The notes: generated by a model from the letters alone, not told the origin. A stretch of DNA of 13,913 nucleotides from Prevotellaceae bacterium (GCA_003150315.1 QAML01000044.1:1-13913); one strand, 5' to 3'. Shown: positions 6,122-12,495, counted from the first letter of the stretch. Translations and numbers: made by a program.

Positions 6122-7075
6122 TTAAGCGATTTTGTACTTTACGCGGAAATACTGATCCGTCAGGGGCACGCCGTCCTCGGCAGCCTCCCGCAGGGCAGGC
6201 TCGAGGAAGTCGTGCAGTTCGCCGTAGTTGCCACAAAGGCCCCGCAGCAGGATGCGCAGCTCCATGTCCTGCACATCCTCGAAAAATGCGTCGAAATGTT
6301 TTTGACGGTCGATCGGCGTAAGATGTACCGTTCCGGCCTTAAAACGGCGGCGGAACTGCGGCACACCGGGATATTTATAGCCGTAGCGTTCCATCTGATC
6401 GAGTTTGTCGGTCAGTTCGTTCGTCCCGATCAGCACGAACGCGGCCTGTTCATTGATCGCATCGTAGATACCCTTGCACAGTCCGATCATTCCGTGCGTC
6501 AGGTTCTCGGCCTCGTCGATAATGACAAGCGGCTGCCCGCCCTGGGCTTTGAGTTCCCGCAGACGGTTGGTAATGGCCCGCATGCGAAAAGCTTTGCGGG
6601 TGCTGACACCGAGGGTCACATCCATCGCAAGCCCCAATTCCTCGGTCACATCCTGAATCTTGTGCTGGTTGCTCACGGTGATCTTGAATGTGTTTGCCGG
6701 GTTGGCTTCCATGAATTTGCTGATGCTGTATGTTTTGCCGCACCCGGTTTCCCCGATGATCATCTTTGCAACCCCGCGCTCCTTGGCATCTTCCAGGGTG
6801 GCGATCGCCTCGATGAACTGCGGCGTTTCTACCGTACGCCAGTAGGCCGCCACTACCGACATGCCGATACGGCCTGCGATCGCCGCAAAATACCTGTCCG
6901 CAATGGTGATCGTCTTGTCGCCCGATGCCTTATACTCGTAAATCCCATTCAGAATATTACTCAAGTACGACGGACTGATATCGCACAGGCGGGCGAATGC
7001 GGCCTGCGAAAGACCTTTGCTGGTGATGTACTGCTTCGCGGCAGCAACAATCTGATCCTTTAATTTCGTCTCCAT
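6122..7075 (-). CDS. MuB-like AAA+ ATPase, transposition target-DNA activator
   Basis: The protein is 317 aa, about the size of MuB (312). Residues 20-43 (KGLSQAAFARLCDISPSYLSNILN) form an N-terminal helix-turn-helix of Cro type. The ATPase part has Walker A GETGCGKT (108-115), Walker B PLVIIDEAE with Asp187-Glu188, a sensor-1 Asn in FVLIGTNE (about 219) and an Arg-rich FRRRFK near 241-246. MuB-type ATPases polymerise on DNA in the ATP form, choose the insertion target, stimulate the transposase and confer target immunity. The gene begins 6 nt after the transposase stop on the same strand, the conserved A-B order. Confidence 0.92.
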   Translation of the reverse strand: METKLKDQIVAAAKQYITSKGLSQAAFARLCDISPSYLSNILNGIYEYKASGDKTITIADRYFAAIAGRIGMSVVAAYWRTVETPQFIEAIATLEDAKERGVAKMIIGETGCGKTYSISKFMEANPANTFKITVSNQHKIQDVTEELGLAMDVTLGVSTRKAFRMRAITNRLRELKAQGGQPLVIIDEAENLTHGMIGLCKGIYDAINEQAAFVLIGTNELTDKLDQMERYGYKYPGVPQFRRRFKAGTVHLTPIDRQKHFDAFFEDVQDMELRILLRGLCGNYGELHDFLEPALREAAEDGVPLTDQYFRVKYKIA

Positions 7076-7081
7076 AATTCG

Positions 7082-9343
7082 CTATTTTGTGTATTTTGAT
7101 ATGTCTGAAATTCTGCGCTTTTTGAATGTCAGCGCGGCATCCTCGAGGGCCTTTGCCGCCTTGCGTTCCTGCCGCTCTGCGGCCTTACGCTCCCTGGCGT
7201 CGCGTTGTGCCTGGGCCTTGTTGTACTCGGCAGCCTGGATATGCTCACGCATGGCGTTGTAGTCTTCCTTCGTACCGCTGTCGTGGATGTTGAAGTCGTA
7301 CCCGCGCACCATGACCGCCTTTGCCGCTTCGACATCCTCGACGAACTCGTCGACCATGTTCTCGAACTCACTGCCTTTTAGATCGTAGTAAGCCAGGGCA
7401 CGGAGACTGTCGGGTGTGGCTTCGGTCATGGACTTTGACGCCAACGGCGCGGGCGGGCAGGTGAACATATAAACCCCGTCAAGGGTGTAAACATCGGCCC
7501 CGTCGGCATTCCAGTAGACGCGTGACTGGAAAGATGGGGCATACCCCATGTGCTGCGCAATCAGGGCGACCGTTGCAGCGTCCGACGGGATGTCGAACTT
7601 GTACTCCTTGCCGTCGCGTTCGAGCGTCAGAATCGACCGCAGATAACTTAAATCGCGCTTCGACACCTCGCCCGTAATCCGGCGGTACTGCCGATCGGTG
7701 TATTGCCCCGCCTGCCCGTTCTTCAAAGTGTGGAACCACTCCGCAGGGGTAAGTCCGTTCTGCATACGGGCGTTATTCCATTCCCTGATAGCGTGTGCCA
7801 GTTTTTCGATTGCTTCCGTATAGGTCGGCAGGGCCATTATGTTATAATAATCCGGGTTCGCCATGCTTTCGAGGCTCTTTGCGTTCCAGGAAGTTTCGGG
7901 CAGGTTGAAATAGCTCTTAAATTTGCGTTTAAATAGCCTGAACAGCATTTCGGCAGGGTTGGCTTGCGAGTTGCCCGGCTTGATCGTGCGGAAGTTCCGG
8001 CAGACGCTTTGCAGGTATTCCTTTGATGTTTCGCCCGTGTATGCCCCGTGGTTGTCGCTGATGAAGTCCAACACCTCGGTTTTGCCATTGTCGAGCAGGG
8101 CCATGCGCATAGCCTGGCGCAGCATCGTGCCGTCCTCGAGGTGCAGCCCCTTTCGGCTCACGGCATAACCCGCAATGTAGCGGCTGCCAACATCCGAGAT
8201 CAGCATCACGTATATCTTCATCATCCGCCACTTGCCGTATTGGTCTTGGTAACGGTATGGAACGACACCGGAACCGTCGGAAGCCCACAGCGAGTTGGCA
8301 AACTCGAGCGGACGGGCCGGGACATAGGGACGATATGTATCTTTGAAATGCTTTTTACCGTGACGCTCCTTTGCCGAGAGCATCTTCCGGCTCCATGTAT
8401 TCGTGTAGTGGTTGAACGTCGAGGGCTTCACGGGAACAATGCCGATCGCTTCCATGTCACCCGCGTAAAGTTGCCACAGTTCCTGCTTGGTGCCTTTCTC
8501 CGAGCCGCCGGGATTCAGCCAGTAAGTCATGATCGCCGCCTCGTGTGCGTCCATCTTCATCACCTCGCCAGTCGTATAGTCGACCAGTTCAAATTTGCCG
8601 ATGATCCGGCGATTGTCGTTGCAATATTTGCCCGACACGAGCCAGTCCCGGAGTTGGCCCGGATCGTCCGGCATGCCGCTGATCTTCTTACGCAGACTGT
8701 CGGCACTCTTGATCTTCATTCCCTCGAGGGCCGCTTCTGCAAGCAGTTCGACACACAGGGCGAGAAAGTCGGCCTGTGTGGGGAATCCGAGTTGCTTGTA
8801 TTCGTTCAGGGTAAGGGCACGCTTCAGAAAGCGGCACCATGCTGCCGAAGTCGCCATCTGCCGGGCCTTGGACGGGGTAAAGATCGCTTTGTCGCCGATC
8901 GTGTACTCCTCGTAGTAAGCGATGTCGGTATTGTCGATCAGTAGCTGCACCTGTTCCCGGATCATCCGCCGCTGCTCGGTCTGGCGTTCACGGCTGCCGC
9001 GCAGGTTCTGCTCCTCGACGGCGGCAATCAGATCGTCCTTCGCGGGCAGTTTGTCCCGGTAGCAGGTCGGCTGACGGTTCGGAATATGGTCGAGATCGTA
9101 GTAATACTGCCCGCCTTTACAGCCCCAGCGCCAGGCCTTGCCGTTTTTCTTGCCCAGGAAAAACTCCGATTGATTGGTGATCTTCTGCCACGAGAGCGGT
9201 AGGGCGGATTTATAAGCAGGACGTGCTTTCTTATTAAAGTATTCATCGCTTACCCCGCACGCCTCGCATACCATACGCTGCGACACCCAGACGGTTTGCC
9301 CGTCTGAGGTCGCGCGTATCAGTATGTCGTTCGGCAGTATCAT
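7082..9343 (-). CDS. MuA-like DDE transposase
   Basis: The protein is 753 aa (MuA: 663). The catalytic triad of the rve/DDE core is visible as Asp356 in LWASDGSG, Asp430 in ISDNHGAYTG and Glu465 in NPAEMLFRLFKRKF. The D-to-E spacing is 35, and a Mu-type C-terminal beta barrel follows (to about residue 600: ERDGKEYKFDIP...). The N-terminal 1-90 should contain the end-binding winged-helix domain (VSQRMVCEACGVSDEYFNKKARPAYKSALPLSW). The last 60 residues are a Lys/Arg/Glu-rich helix, comparable to MuA domain III, which contacts MuB. It catalyses strand transfer for replicative transposition. The start at ATG 9343 is preceded by a TTTAAA element. Confidence 0.95.
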   Translation of the reverse strand: MILPNDILIRATSDGQTVWVSQRMVCEACGVSDEYFNKKARPAYKSALPLSWQKITNQSEFFLGKKNGKAWRWGCKGGQYYYDLDHIPNRQPTCYRDKLPAKDDLIAAVEEQNLRGSRERQTEQRRMIREQVQLLIDNTDIAYYEEYTIGDKAIFTPSKARQMATSAAWCRFLKRALTLNEYKQLGFPTQADFLALCVELLAEAALEGMKIKSADSLRKKISGMPDDPGQLRDWLVSGKYCNDNRRIIGKFELVDYTTGEVMKMDAHEAAIMTYWLNPGGSEKGTKQELWQLYAGDMEAIGIVPVKPSTFNHYTNTWSRKMLSAKERHGKKHFKDTYRPYVPARPLEFANSLWASDGSGVVPYRYQDQYGKWRMMKIYVMLISDVGSRYIAGYAVSRKGLHLEDGTMLRQAMRMALLDNGKTEVLDFISDNHGAYTGETSKEYLQSVCRNFRTIKPGNSQANPAEMLFRLFKRKFKSYFNLPETSWNAKSLESMANPDYYNIMALPTYTEAIEKLAHAIREWNNARMQNGLTPAEWFHTLKNGQAGQYTDRQYRRITGEVSKRDLSYLRSILTLERDGKEYKFDIPSDAATVALIAQHMGYAPSFQSRVYWNADGADVYTLDGVYMFTCPPAPLASKSMTEATPDSLRALAYYDLKGSEFENMVDEFVEDVEAAKAVMVRGYDFNIHDSGTKEDYNAMREHIQAAEYNKAQAQRDARERKAAERQERKAAKALEDAALTFKKRRISDISKYTK

Positions 9344-9350
9344 TAAAACC

Positions 9351-9370
9351 GTGTTTAAATCTGTTTAAAT
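9351..9370 (-). repeat. Tandem TTTAAA-containing 10-mers before the transposase gene
   Basis: GTGTTTAAAT (9351-9360) and CTGTTTAAAT (9361-9370) form a tandem pair. On the coding strand the nearest TTTAAA ends 10 nt before the transposase ATG. The 10-mer GTGTTTAAAT recurs identically at 10861-10870 before the sigma-like gene. Confidence 0.6.
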
Positions 9371-9375
9371 AGATA

Positions 9376-9861
9376 TTAATAAGTCGATTTTAGAAAGCAC
9401 ATCCACTGCGTTTTTGAATTCTTGCCGCTCTTGTGTCCGAAAAGTGGATTTACCCCGAATGTTTCGATGATGTGGCTGACTGGGATTTGTGTTTCGTTCC
9501 ATTTGAAGATTAAAACCCCTTCCGGTTTCAACACACGCATACATTCGTTGAAGCCTTGCTTTAAGTCCGTTTCCCAACTGGGGAATAACTTACCATATTT
9601 ATGTGCCGTGTAGCTATTGGCCCCAAGACGGACAAGATGCGGGGGATCAAACACAACAAGCCGGAACGTCGCATCCTCAAAGGGTATATTTCTGAAATCA
9701 CCGACCACATCCGGATGTACTTCTAAATTCCGTCCGTCGCATAAAGTGCATTCTTCATCCCGAATGTCCATGAATACAGCCAGCGGATTCTGCTTGTCAA
9801 ACCACATCATACGCGAACCGCAACAGGCATCCAAGATCAGTTTATCCATTCCCGTGTTCAT
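9376..9861 (-). CDS. Small SAM-dependent methyltransferase, probably an orphan DNA N6-adenine methylase
   Basis: From ATG 9861 the product is 161 aa. It has a motif I-like loop at the N-terminus (LILDACCGSRMMW, residues 8-20), an acidic 'MDIRDEE' at motif II, 'VVFDPPHLV' with DPPH at 72-75 (motif IV, DPPY class) and 'FNECMRVLKPEGVLIFKW' at motifs VI-VIII. The order I...IV and the DPP(Y/H) signature fit N6-adenine DNA methylases of phages. No restriction partner is nearby, so it may protect phage DNA from host restriction, as Mu does by other means with Mom. An ATG at 9933 in the same frame would add 24 residues with no motif and overlaps the divergent promoter, so I prefer 9861. RNA or protein substrates cannot be excluded. 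Confidence 0.75.
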   Translation of the reverse strand: MNTGMDKLILDACCGSRMMWFDKQNPLAVFMDIRDEECTLCDGRNLEVHPDVVGDFRNIPFEDATFRLVVFDPPHLVRLGANSYTAHKYGKLFPSWETDLKQGFNECMRVLKPEGVLIFKWNETQIPVSHIIETFGVNPLFGHKSGKNSKTQWMCFLKSTY

Positions 9862-9926
9862 TCTAATTATCCGTAAACTGTTAATATTTTTTTGCTCCCG
9901 TGTCGGTATCGCTCCGAAACAATGCC

Positions 9927-9957
9927 TTTGCATTCACGGGATTTTTAGTTAACTTTA
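9927..9957 (+). promoter_or_regulatory. Bacteroidetes-type promoter for the 55-aa plus-strand gene
   Basis: TTTG (9927-9930), a 19-nt spacer and TAACTTTA (9950-9957) match the TTTG-N19-TAnnTTTG consensus with one mismatch in the -7 box. Transcription should start near 9964, about 30 nt before ATG 9993. It is oriented against the surrounding minus-strand operon. Confidence 0.65.
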
Positions 9958-9992
9958 TGGGTGCAAAACCTATTTAACTAAAATTGATTGTC

Positions 9993-10160
9993 ATGAATGA
10001 ATTGCAACTTATCAAAGCCGAATTAGTCGTAATCTTGCGTCGCCTCGAGAAACTTGAGCATGAAGTAAAAGGCGGTATGCGATCGGCATCACCACAGTCT
10101 TATGCCGATGAACTCGAACGCGAAGCATTGAAGATTATAGATCAGATTCGCCAGTCATAA
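9993..10160 (+). CDS. Small plus-strand protein, 55 aa, counter to the early operon
   Basis: Translation gives MNELQLIKAELVVILRRLEK LEHEVKGG then a short break (SASPQSYADE) and LEREALKIIDQIRQS: two amphipathic helices with heptad-like leucines. It has no known motif. It has its own promoter (9927-9957), lies between minus-strand genes, and its last 19 nt overlap the end of the 55-aa minus-strand gene (10142-10309). It could be a small regulator or an antisense unit acting on the early operon or methyltransferase. Coding status rests on an uninterrupted frame, the promoter and good residue composition; function is not known. Confidence 0.55.
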   Translation: MNELQLIKAELVVILRRLEKLEHEVKGGMRSASPQSYADELEREALKIIDQIRQS

Positions 10161-10309
10161 TCCCATTCCGTCAAGCCGTAATAGCTTGGATTATACATCC
10201 TCTTTCGATACAAGAGGATGCCGAAAAGTTTATACTCTACCAGCGTTCCGACAACGCCGGGGCCGCCTTGTGCGGACGAAATAATCGGGGTGATCTCTTT
10301 GGTGAACAT
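10142..10309 (-). CDS. Small early-operon protein, 55 aa
   Basis: The frame from ATG 10309 encodes MFTKEITPIISSAQGGPGVV then GTLVEYKLFGILLYRKRMYNPSYYGLTEWDYDWRI. It is Tyr-rich with a hydrophobic central strand or helix (VGTLVEYKLFGILLY) and no known motif. It starts 12 nt after the stop of the sigma-like gene on the same strand and is probably cotranslated with the early operon. Its 3' end overlaps the plus-strand 55-aa gene by 19 nt. I recognise no family; the call is supported by the spacing and by an amino-acid composition that looks like a real protein. Confidence 0.5.
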   Translation of the reverse strand: MFTKEITPIISSAQGGPGVVGTLVEYKLFGILLYRKRMYNPSYYGLTEWDYDWRI

Positions 10310-10321
10310 AAGCTATTATTA

Positions 10322-10852
10322 TTAATGAGACATTAGAAATTGGAAGGCTTCATGATGCGATCTAAAGTCTTTCCTGATCTGTCTGTTGACGTTTGCACGG
10401 TACCTGAAATGGGCCCCACGGAAAACGATATAGATACTACCTTTGATCTGTCCGCGTCTGCGGGTATGCTCAGGAATAATGAAGCTGTCCTCTCGTAGTG
10501 TGGCCTCCACTTCACGCATTGCATCAGTGCAAGGGCTTTGATCAAGATCGTCGGGAATGCTCCGAACAACATACGAATCGGTCGACACAGACCATATTCG
10601 GCGTTTTGCGGCATCGATCGCCTTGAACTGGATCATCCGTTTGACGTAGTTGCGCAGCTTCTTGTTGCCTTGCGATTCTTCATGGAGAAAGTCGGCTAAT
10701 ACTGCGTCTGATTTTCGGCATAAATCCTCCATGACATCACCGACAACATCGCAGGCTTCATTCAAAACGCCATATTGTGCGCAGATATATCGGGAATAAC
10801 TCAGCCATACGTCATAATACCGAGCAATACAAGGTTCTAATCCAGGCAACAT
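10322..10852 (-). CDS. Sigma-70 region-2-like protein (putative phage transcription regulator)
   Basis: The protein is 176 aa. Residues 9-86 follow the sigma region-2 pattern: 'YYDVWLSYSRYICAQYGVLNEACDVVGDVMEDLCRK' (helix, then the D-V-V-x-D-V segment that contacts core polymerase) and 'LRNYVKRMIQFKAIDAAKRR' (the 2.3-2.4 'Y.kr...n.aiD..RR' equivalent). The C-terminal part (130-176: HTRRRGQIKGSIYIVFRGAHFRYR...) lacks a clear region 4. It could be a minimal sigma or an anti/co-sigma that redirects host polymerase to late genes, the job that Mor and C do in Mu; no Mor-like protein is visible in the window. The start follows a TTTAAA element by 11 nt. The sigma relation is pattern-based. Confidence 0.5.
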   Translation of the reverse strand: MLPGLEPCIARYYDVWLSYSRYICAQYGVLNEACDVVGDVMEDLCRKSDAVLADFLHEESQGNKKLRNYVKRMIQFKAIDAAKRRIWSVSTDSYVVRSIPDDLDQSPCTDAMREVEATLREDSFIIPEHTRRRGQIKGSIYIVFRGAHFRYRANVNRQIRKDFRSHHEAFQFLMSH

Positions 10853-10871
10853 AATAGTAGGTGTTTAAATG

Positions 10872-11054
10872 TCAAACAAGGATACCCCCCCCCGCATTTA
10901 TCATTCGGTTCAGATGTTCTTTCTGCAACCGTTTGCGCTCACGAAGAGGTACACGCTTCCAGCATGCAATACAGTACCGTCCGATGGGTGTATTGTAGTG
11001 TGCGCCGTTGATCTCGCATTTGCATTCTTTGCAATAGATTTTCGGTTGTGCCAT
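10872..11054 (-). CDS. Small zinc-ribbon-like protein, 60 aa
   Basis: MAQPKIYCKECKCEINGAHYNTPIGRYCIACWKRVPL... has two Cys-x2-Cys pairs (Cys8/Cys11 and Cys28/Cys31) with an extra Cys13, separated by 16 residues. This is typical of a zinc ribbon or treble clef. The remainder is a basic helix (RERKRLQKEHLNRM), so nucleic-acid or polymerase binding is likely. The end (MINAGGGILV) is encoded by a run of nine G (10885-10893 on the minus strand). The gene starts 6 nt after the previous stop and is preceded by TTTAAA. The function cannot be assigned beyond metal binding. Confidence 0.7.
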   Translation of the reverse strand: MAQPKIYCKECKCEINGAHYNTPIGRYCIACWKRVPLRERKRLQKEHLNRMINAGGGILV

Positions 11055-11060
11055 AAAAAG

Positions 11061-11300
11061 CTATTTAAACGTTAGTTTTGTCCAGATTCGCCCGTGTTTA
11101 TTATCTACGACCAGCGTCAGATCCTCCTGACGGACGATCTCCATAGCTTGGCGAGCCGAGATAATTTCGTTGCGAGGGTCTTTCATGGTGAGATGTCCAG
11201 TGGCGTCTCGGGGGTACACCTTTTCATGTACTATTTTCGCCACATCAGATACAAGGGGAGACGTGACGTGGTAGCGGATGATAAAAAAATCGTCGTTCAT
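11061..11300 (-). CDS. Hypothetical early protein, 79 aa
   Basis: The chosen start ATG 11300 lies 10 nt after the Ner-like stop and gives MNDDFFIIRYHVTSPLVSDVAKIVHEKVYPRDATGHLTMKDPRNEIISARQ... An ATG at 11351 in frame would overlap the Ner-like gene by 41 nt and is less likely. The sequence reads as an alpha/beta protein with a middle segment 'NEIISARQAMEIVRQEDLTLVVDNKHGRIWTKLTF'. No motif is recognised. Second gene of the early operon, so expressed early with Ner. Confidence 0.6.
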   Translation of the reverse strand: MNDDFFIIRYHVTSPLVSDVAKIVHEKVYPRDATGHLTMKDPRNEIISARQAMEIVRQEDLTLVVDNKHGRIWTKLTFK

Positions 11301-11310
11301 ACTCTTGGAG

Positions 11311-11505
11311 TTAATTTTGCTGTCCTCGTTTGGCAATAATATCCTCGGCAATCGTCAGAACCCGCTCGCTCACGCCCCGCCCATTGATCACATAGGAAAC
11401 CCACACCGGATGTACTCCCGCAAGGATGGCAATGCGCCTTCCATCCCCGCGCCGCAGGCCGTTACGAATGGCCTCAAGTCGTTTTTCTCGGTTTTCTGTA
11501 TTCAT
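11311..11505 (-). CDS. Ner/Cro-like HTH regulator
   Basis: From ATG 11505 the product is 64 aa: MNTENREKRLEAIRNGLRRG then 'DGRRIAILAGVHPVWVSYVINGRGVSERVLTIAEDIIAKRGQQN'. The middle fits a Cro/Ner helix-turn-helix: 'RRIAILAGVHPVWVSYVINGRG' matches '..iA...gvs...vS..l.G..'. It is the first gene after the early promoter and divergent to the repressor, as ner is in Mu, where Ner turns down both early and repressor transcription. An ATG at 11526 would add 7 residues. I prefer 11505 because a TTTAAA element ends 10 nt before it and the leader is then about 34 nt. Confidence 0.8.
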   Translation of the reverse strand: MNTENREKRLEAIRNGLRRGDGRRIAILAGVHPVWVSYVINGRGVSERVLTIAEDIIAKRGQQN

Positions 11506-11545
11506 AATCGAATTTTTTAAATACATTTGTGCATTAAACTTTACG

Positions 11546-11577
11546 CAAAGATATTGCAGAATATTCTGAAATGCAAA
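11546..11577 (-). promoter_or_regulatory. Early promoter (Pe-like), minus strand, with operator in the spacer
   Basis: Read on the minus strand: TTTG (complement of 11574-11577), a 20-nt spacer, TATCTTTG (complement of 11546-11553), an exact fit to the Bacteroidetes -7 box TAnnTTTG. Transcription should begin near 11539 and run into the Ner-like gene. The palindrome CAGAATATTCTG (11557-11568) occupies the spacer, so repressor binding there would block polymerase. Confidence 0.8.
11557..11568. promoter_or_regulatory. Operator palindrome O1, CAGAATATTCTG
   Basis: This is a perfect 12-bp palindrome inside the early promoter spacer and 3 bp before the repressor ATG. Similar sites at 11596-11607 and 11752-11769 make a repressor or Ner operator likely. 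Confidence 0.65.
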
Positions 11578-12425
11578 AAAAAGAGCATAAAAATACAGAA
11601 ATTTCTGACAGAATTTCTAAACTGATTGAAACATTGGGGATTAAGCCTAATGCGTTCGCTCTTGCGTTAGGATACAGTCGATCGCAGACTATTTACGATA
11701 TTATAAATGGAAAATCTGCGCCCAGTTTTGACTTCTTTAACAAGTTGGCAACTTCAGAATATTCTGAAGTTGTGAATATGAATTGGGTTTTGACTGGTCG
11801 GGGGAAAATTTTGCTTACCAAAACTCCAGAAAACACCACCCTTTCAGAAGGTGGTGAAAAGGGTGGTAAAAAGGGTGGTATACGAAAACTCCAAAAAACA
11901 CCACCCTTTACCGAATATCCGAAAGGAGAGGAGAGCTTCGAAAGGAATATCGCCGACGTTGTCGTGGATAAGGTTTTCAAACTGCGGACAGATCGCCTCG
12001 TAGAACGTCAACAGATACCTATATACGATATGGAAGCGGTGGCTGGTCTCGTTCCTCTATTCGCAAATCAATACAGCCAATCCATCATCGAGGTCATGGA
12101 GACGACGCTGATCCCCAAGTGCGACGGCGGCCTGCGTATCGTGGGCGATTCGATGTACCCGTTGCTGAAAAGCGGTGATATCGTGTTTTACAAGCAGATA
12201 CACGACATTATCAATAATATCGTATGGGGCGAAATGTACCTGGTATCGTTCGATGTTGACGGGGACGAATATGTTTCAGTGAAGTACCTGCAACGATCGG
12301 AGTTGCCGGATCACATCACGCTGGTCAGCTACAACGAACACCACAAACCGATGGATATTCACATCAGCCGCATCCGGGCGCTCGCGTTCATCAAGGCATC
12401 GCTGCGGTTGAACTCCATCAAGTAA
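11571..12425 (+). CDS. Phage repressor with HTH and S24/LexA-type self-cleavage domain
   Basis: The protein is 284 aa. Residues about 12-66 form a Cro/CI-like HTH (ISKLIETLGIKPNAFALALGYSRSQTIYDIINGK). Residues 83-120 are a low-complexity linker rich in Gly, Lys and Pro. Residues about 150-284 are an S24 peptidase domain with a plausible cleavage site Ala158-Gly159 (EAVAGL), nucleophile Ser194 in GDSMYPLLKSGD and general base Lys238 in YVSVKYL. Such repressors keep the prophage silent and are inactivated by RecA-stimulated self-cleavage after DNA damage, unlike Mu c, which has no S24 domain. It diverges from Ner. Base composition shifts from AT-rich (HTH) to GC-rich near 11940, suggesting mosaic origin. 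A terminator follows at 12496. Confidence 0.9.
   Translation: MQKKEHKNTEISDRISKLIETLGIKPNAFALALGYSRSQTIYDIINGKSAPSFDFFNKLATSEYSEVVNMNWVLTGRGKILLTKTPENTTLSEGGEKGGKKGGIRKLQKTPPFTEYPKGEESFERNIADVVVDKVFKLRTDRLVERQQIPIYDMEAVAGLVPLFANQYSQSIIEVMETTLIPKCDGGLRIVGDSMYPLLKSGDIVFYKQIHDIINNIVWGEMYLVSFDVDGDEYVSVKYLQRSELPDHITLVSYNEHHKPMDIHISRIRALAFIKASLRLNSIK
11596..11607. promoter_or_regulatory. Operator palindrome O2, CAGAAATTTCTG
   Basis: A perfect 12-bp palindrome lies within the first codons of the repressor, 28 bp after the end of O1. A degenerate third copy, CAGAATTTCT, follows directly at 11609-11618. This multi-site layout resembles cooperative CI-type operators. Confidence 0.55.
11752..11769. promoter_or_regulatory. 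Operator-like 18-bp palindrome inside the repressor gene
   Basis: CTTCAGAATATTCTGAAG is perfectly palindromic and contains the exact O1 core. It lies in the repressor coding region about 185 bp from the early promoter, where it could support DNA looping or act as an autoregulatory roadblock. Confidence 0.5.
11820..11909 (+). repeat. Direct and inverted repeats in the repressor linker
   Basis: Two 25-nt direct repeats with one mismatch lie at 11820-11844 and 11885-11909, both ending in ACACCACCCTTT. Between them AAGGGTGGT occurs at 11859-11867 and 11871-11879, the inverse complement of ACCACCCTT in both direct repeats. The segment encodes the linker between the HTH and the S24 domain. Confidence 0.8.
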
Positions 12426-12495
12426 CCTGCATCAGGTTTAAAGCCCGCACAAACGCTGTTTAAACGCTTGCACAGGCTTGTTTTTGCGGTGGATC

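Noticed and set aside
6212..7063. 283-aa plus-strand ORF opposite the MuB-like gene, and similar 298-aa ORF at 8048-8944
   Set aside because: Both are antisense shadows of genes with clear catalytic motifs; GC-rich codon bias keeps the reverse frames open.
11301..11351. Upstream start for the 79-aa early protein
   Set aside because: It would overlap the Ner-like gene by 41 nt, while ATG 11300 lies 10 nt after its stop.
11557..11769. LexA-type SOS boxes
   Set aside because: The palindromes have an AGAA-TTCT core rather than a known LexA consensus and cluster at the phage switch, so phage operators are the simpler reading.
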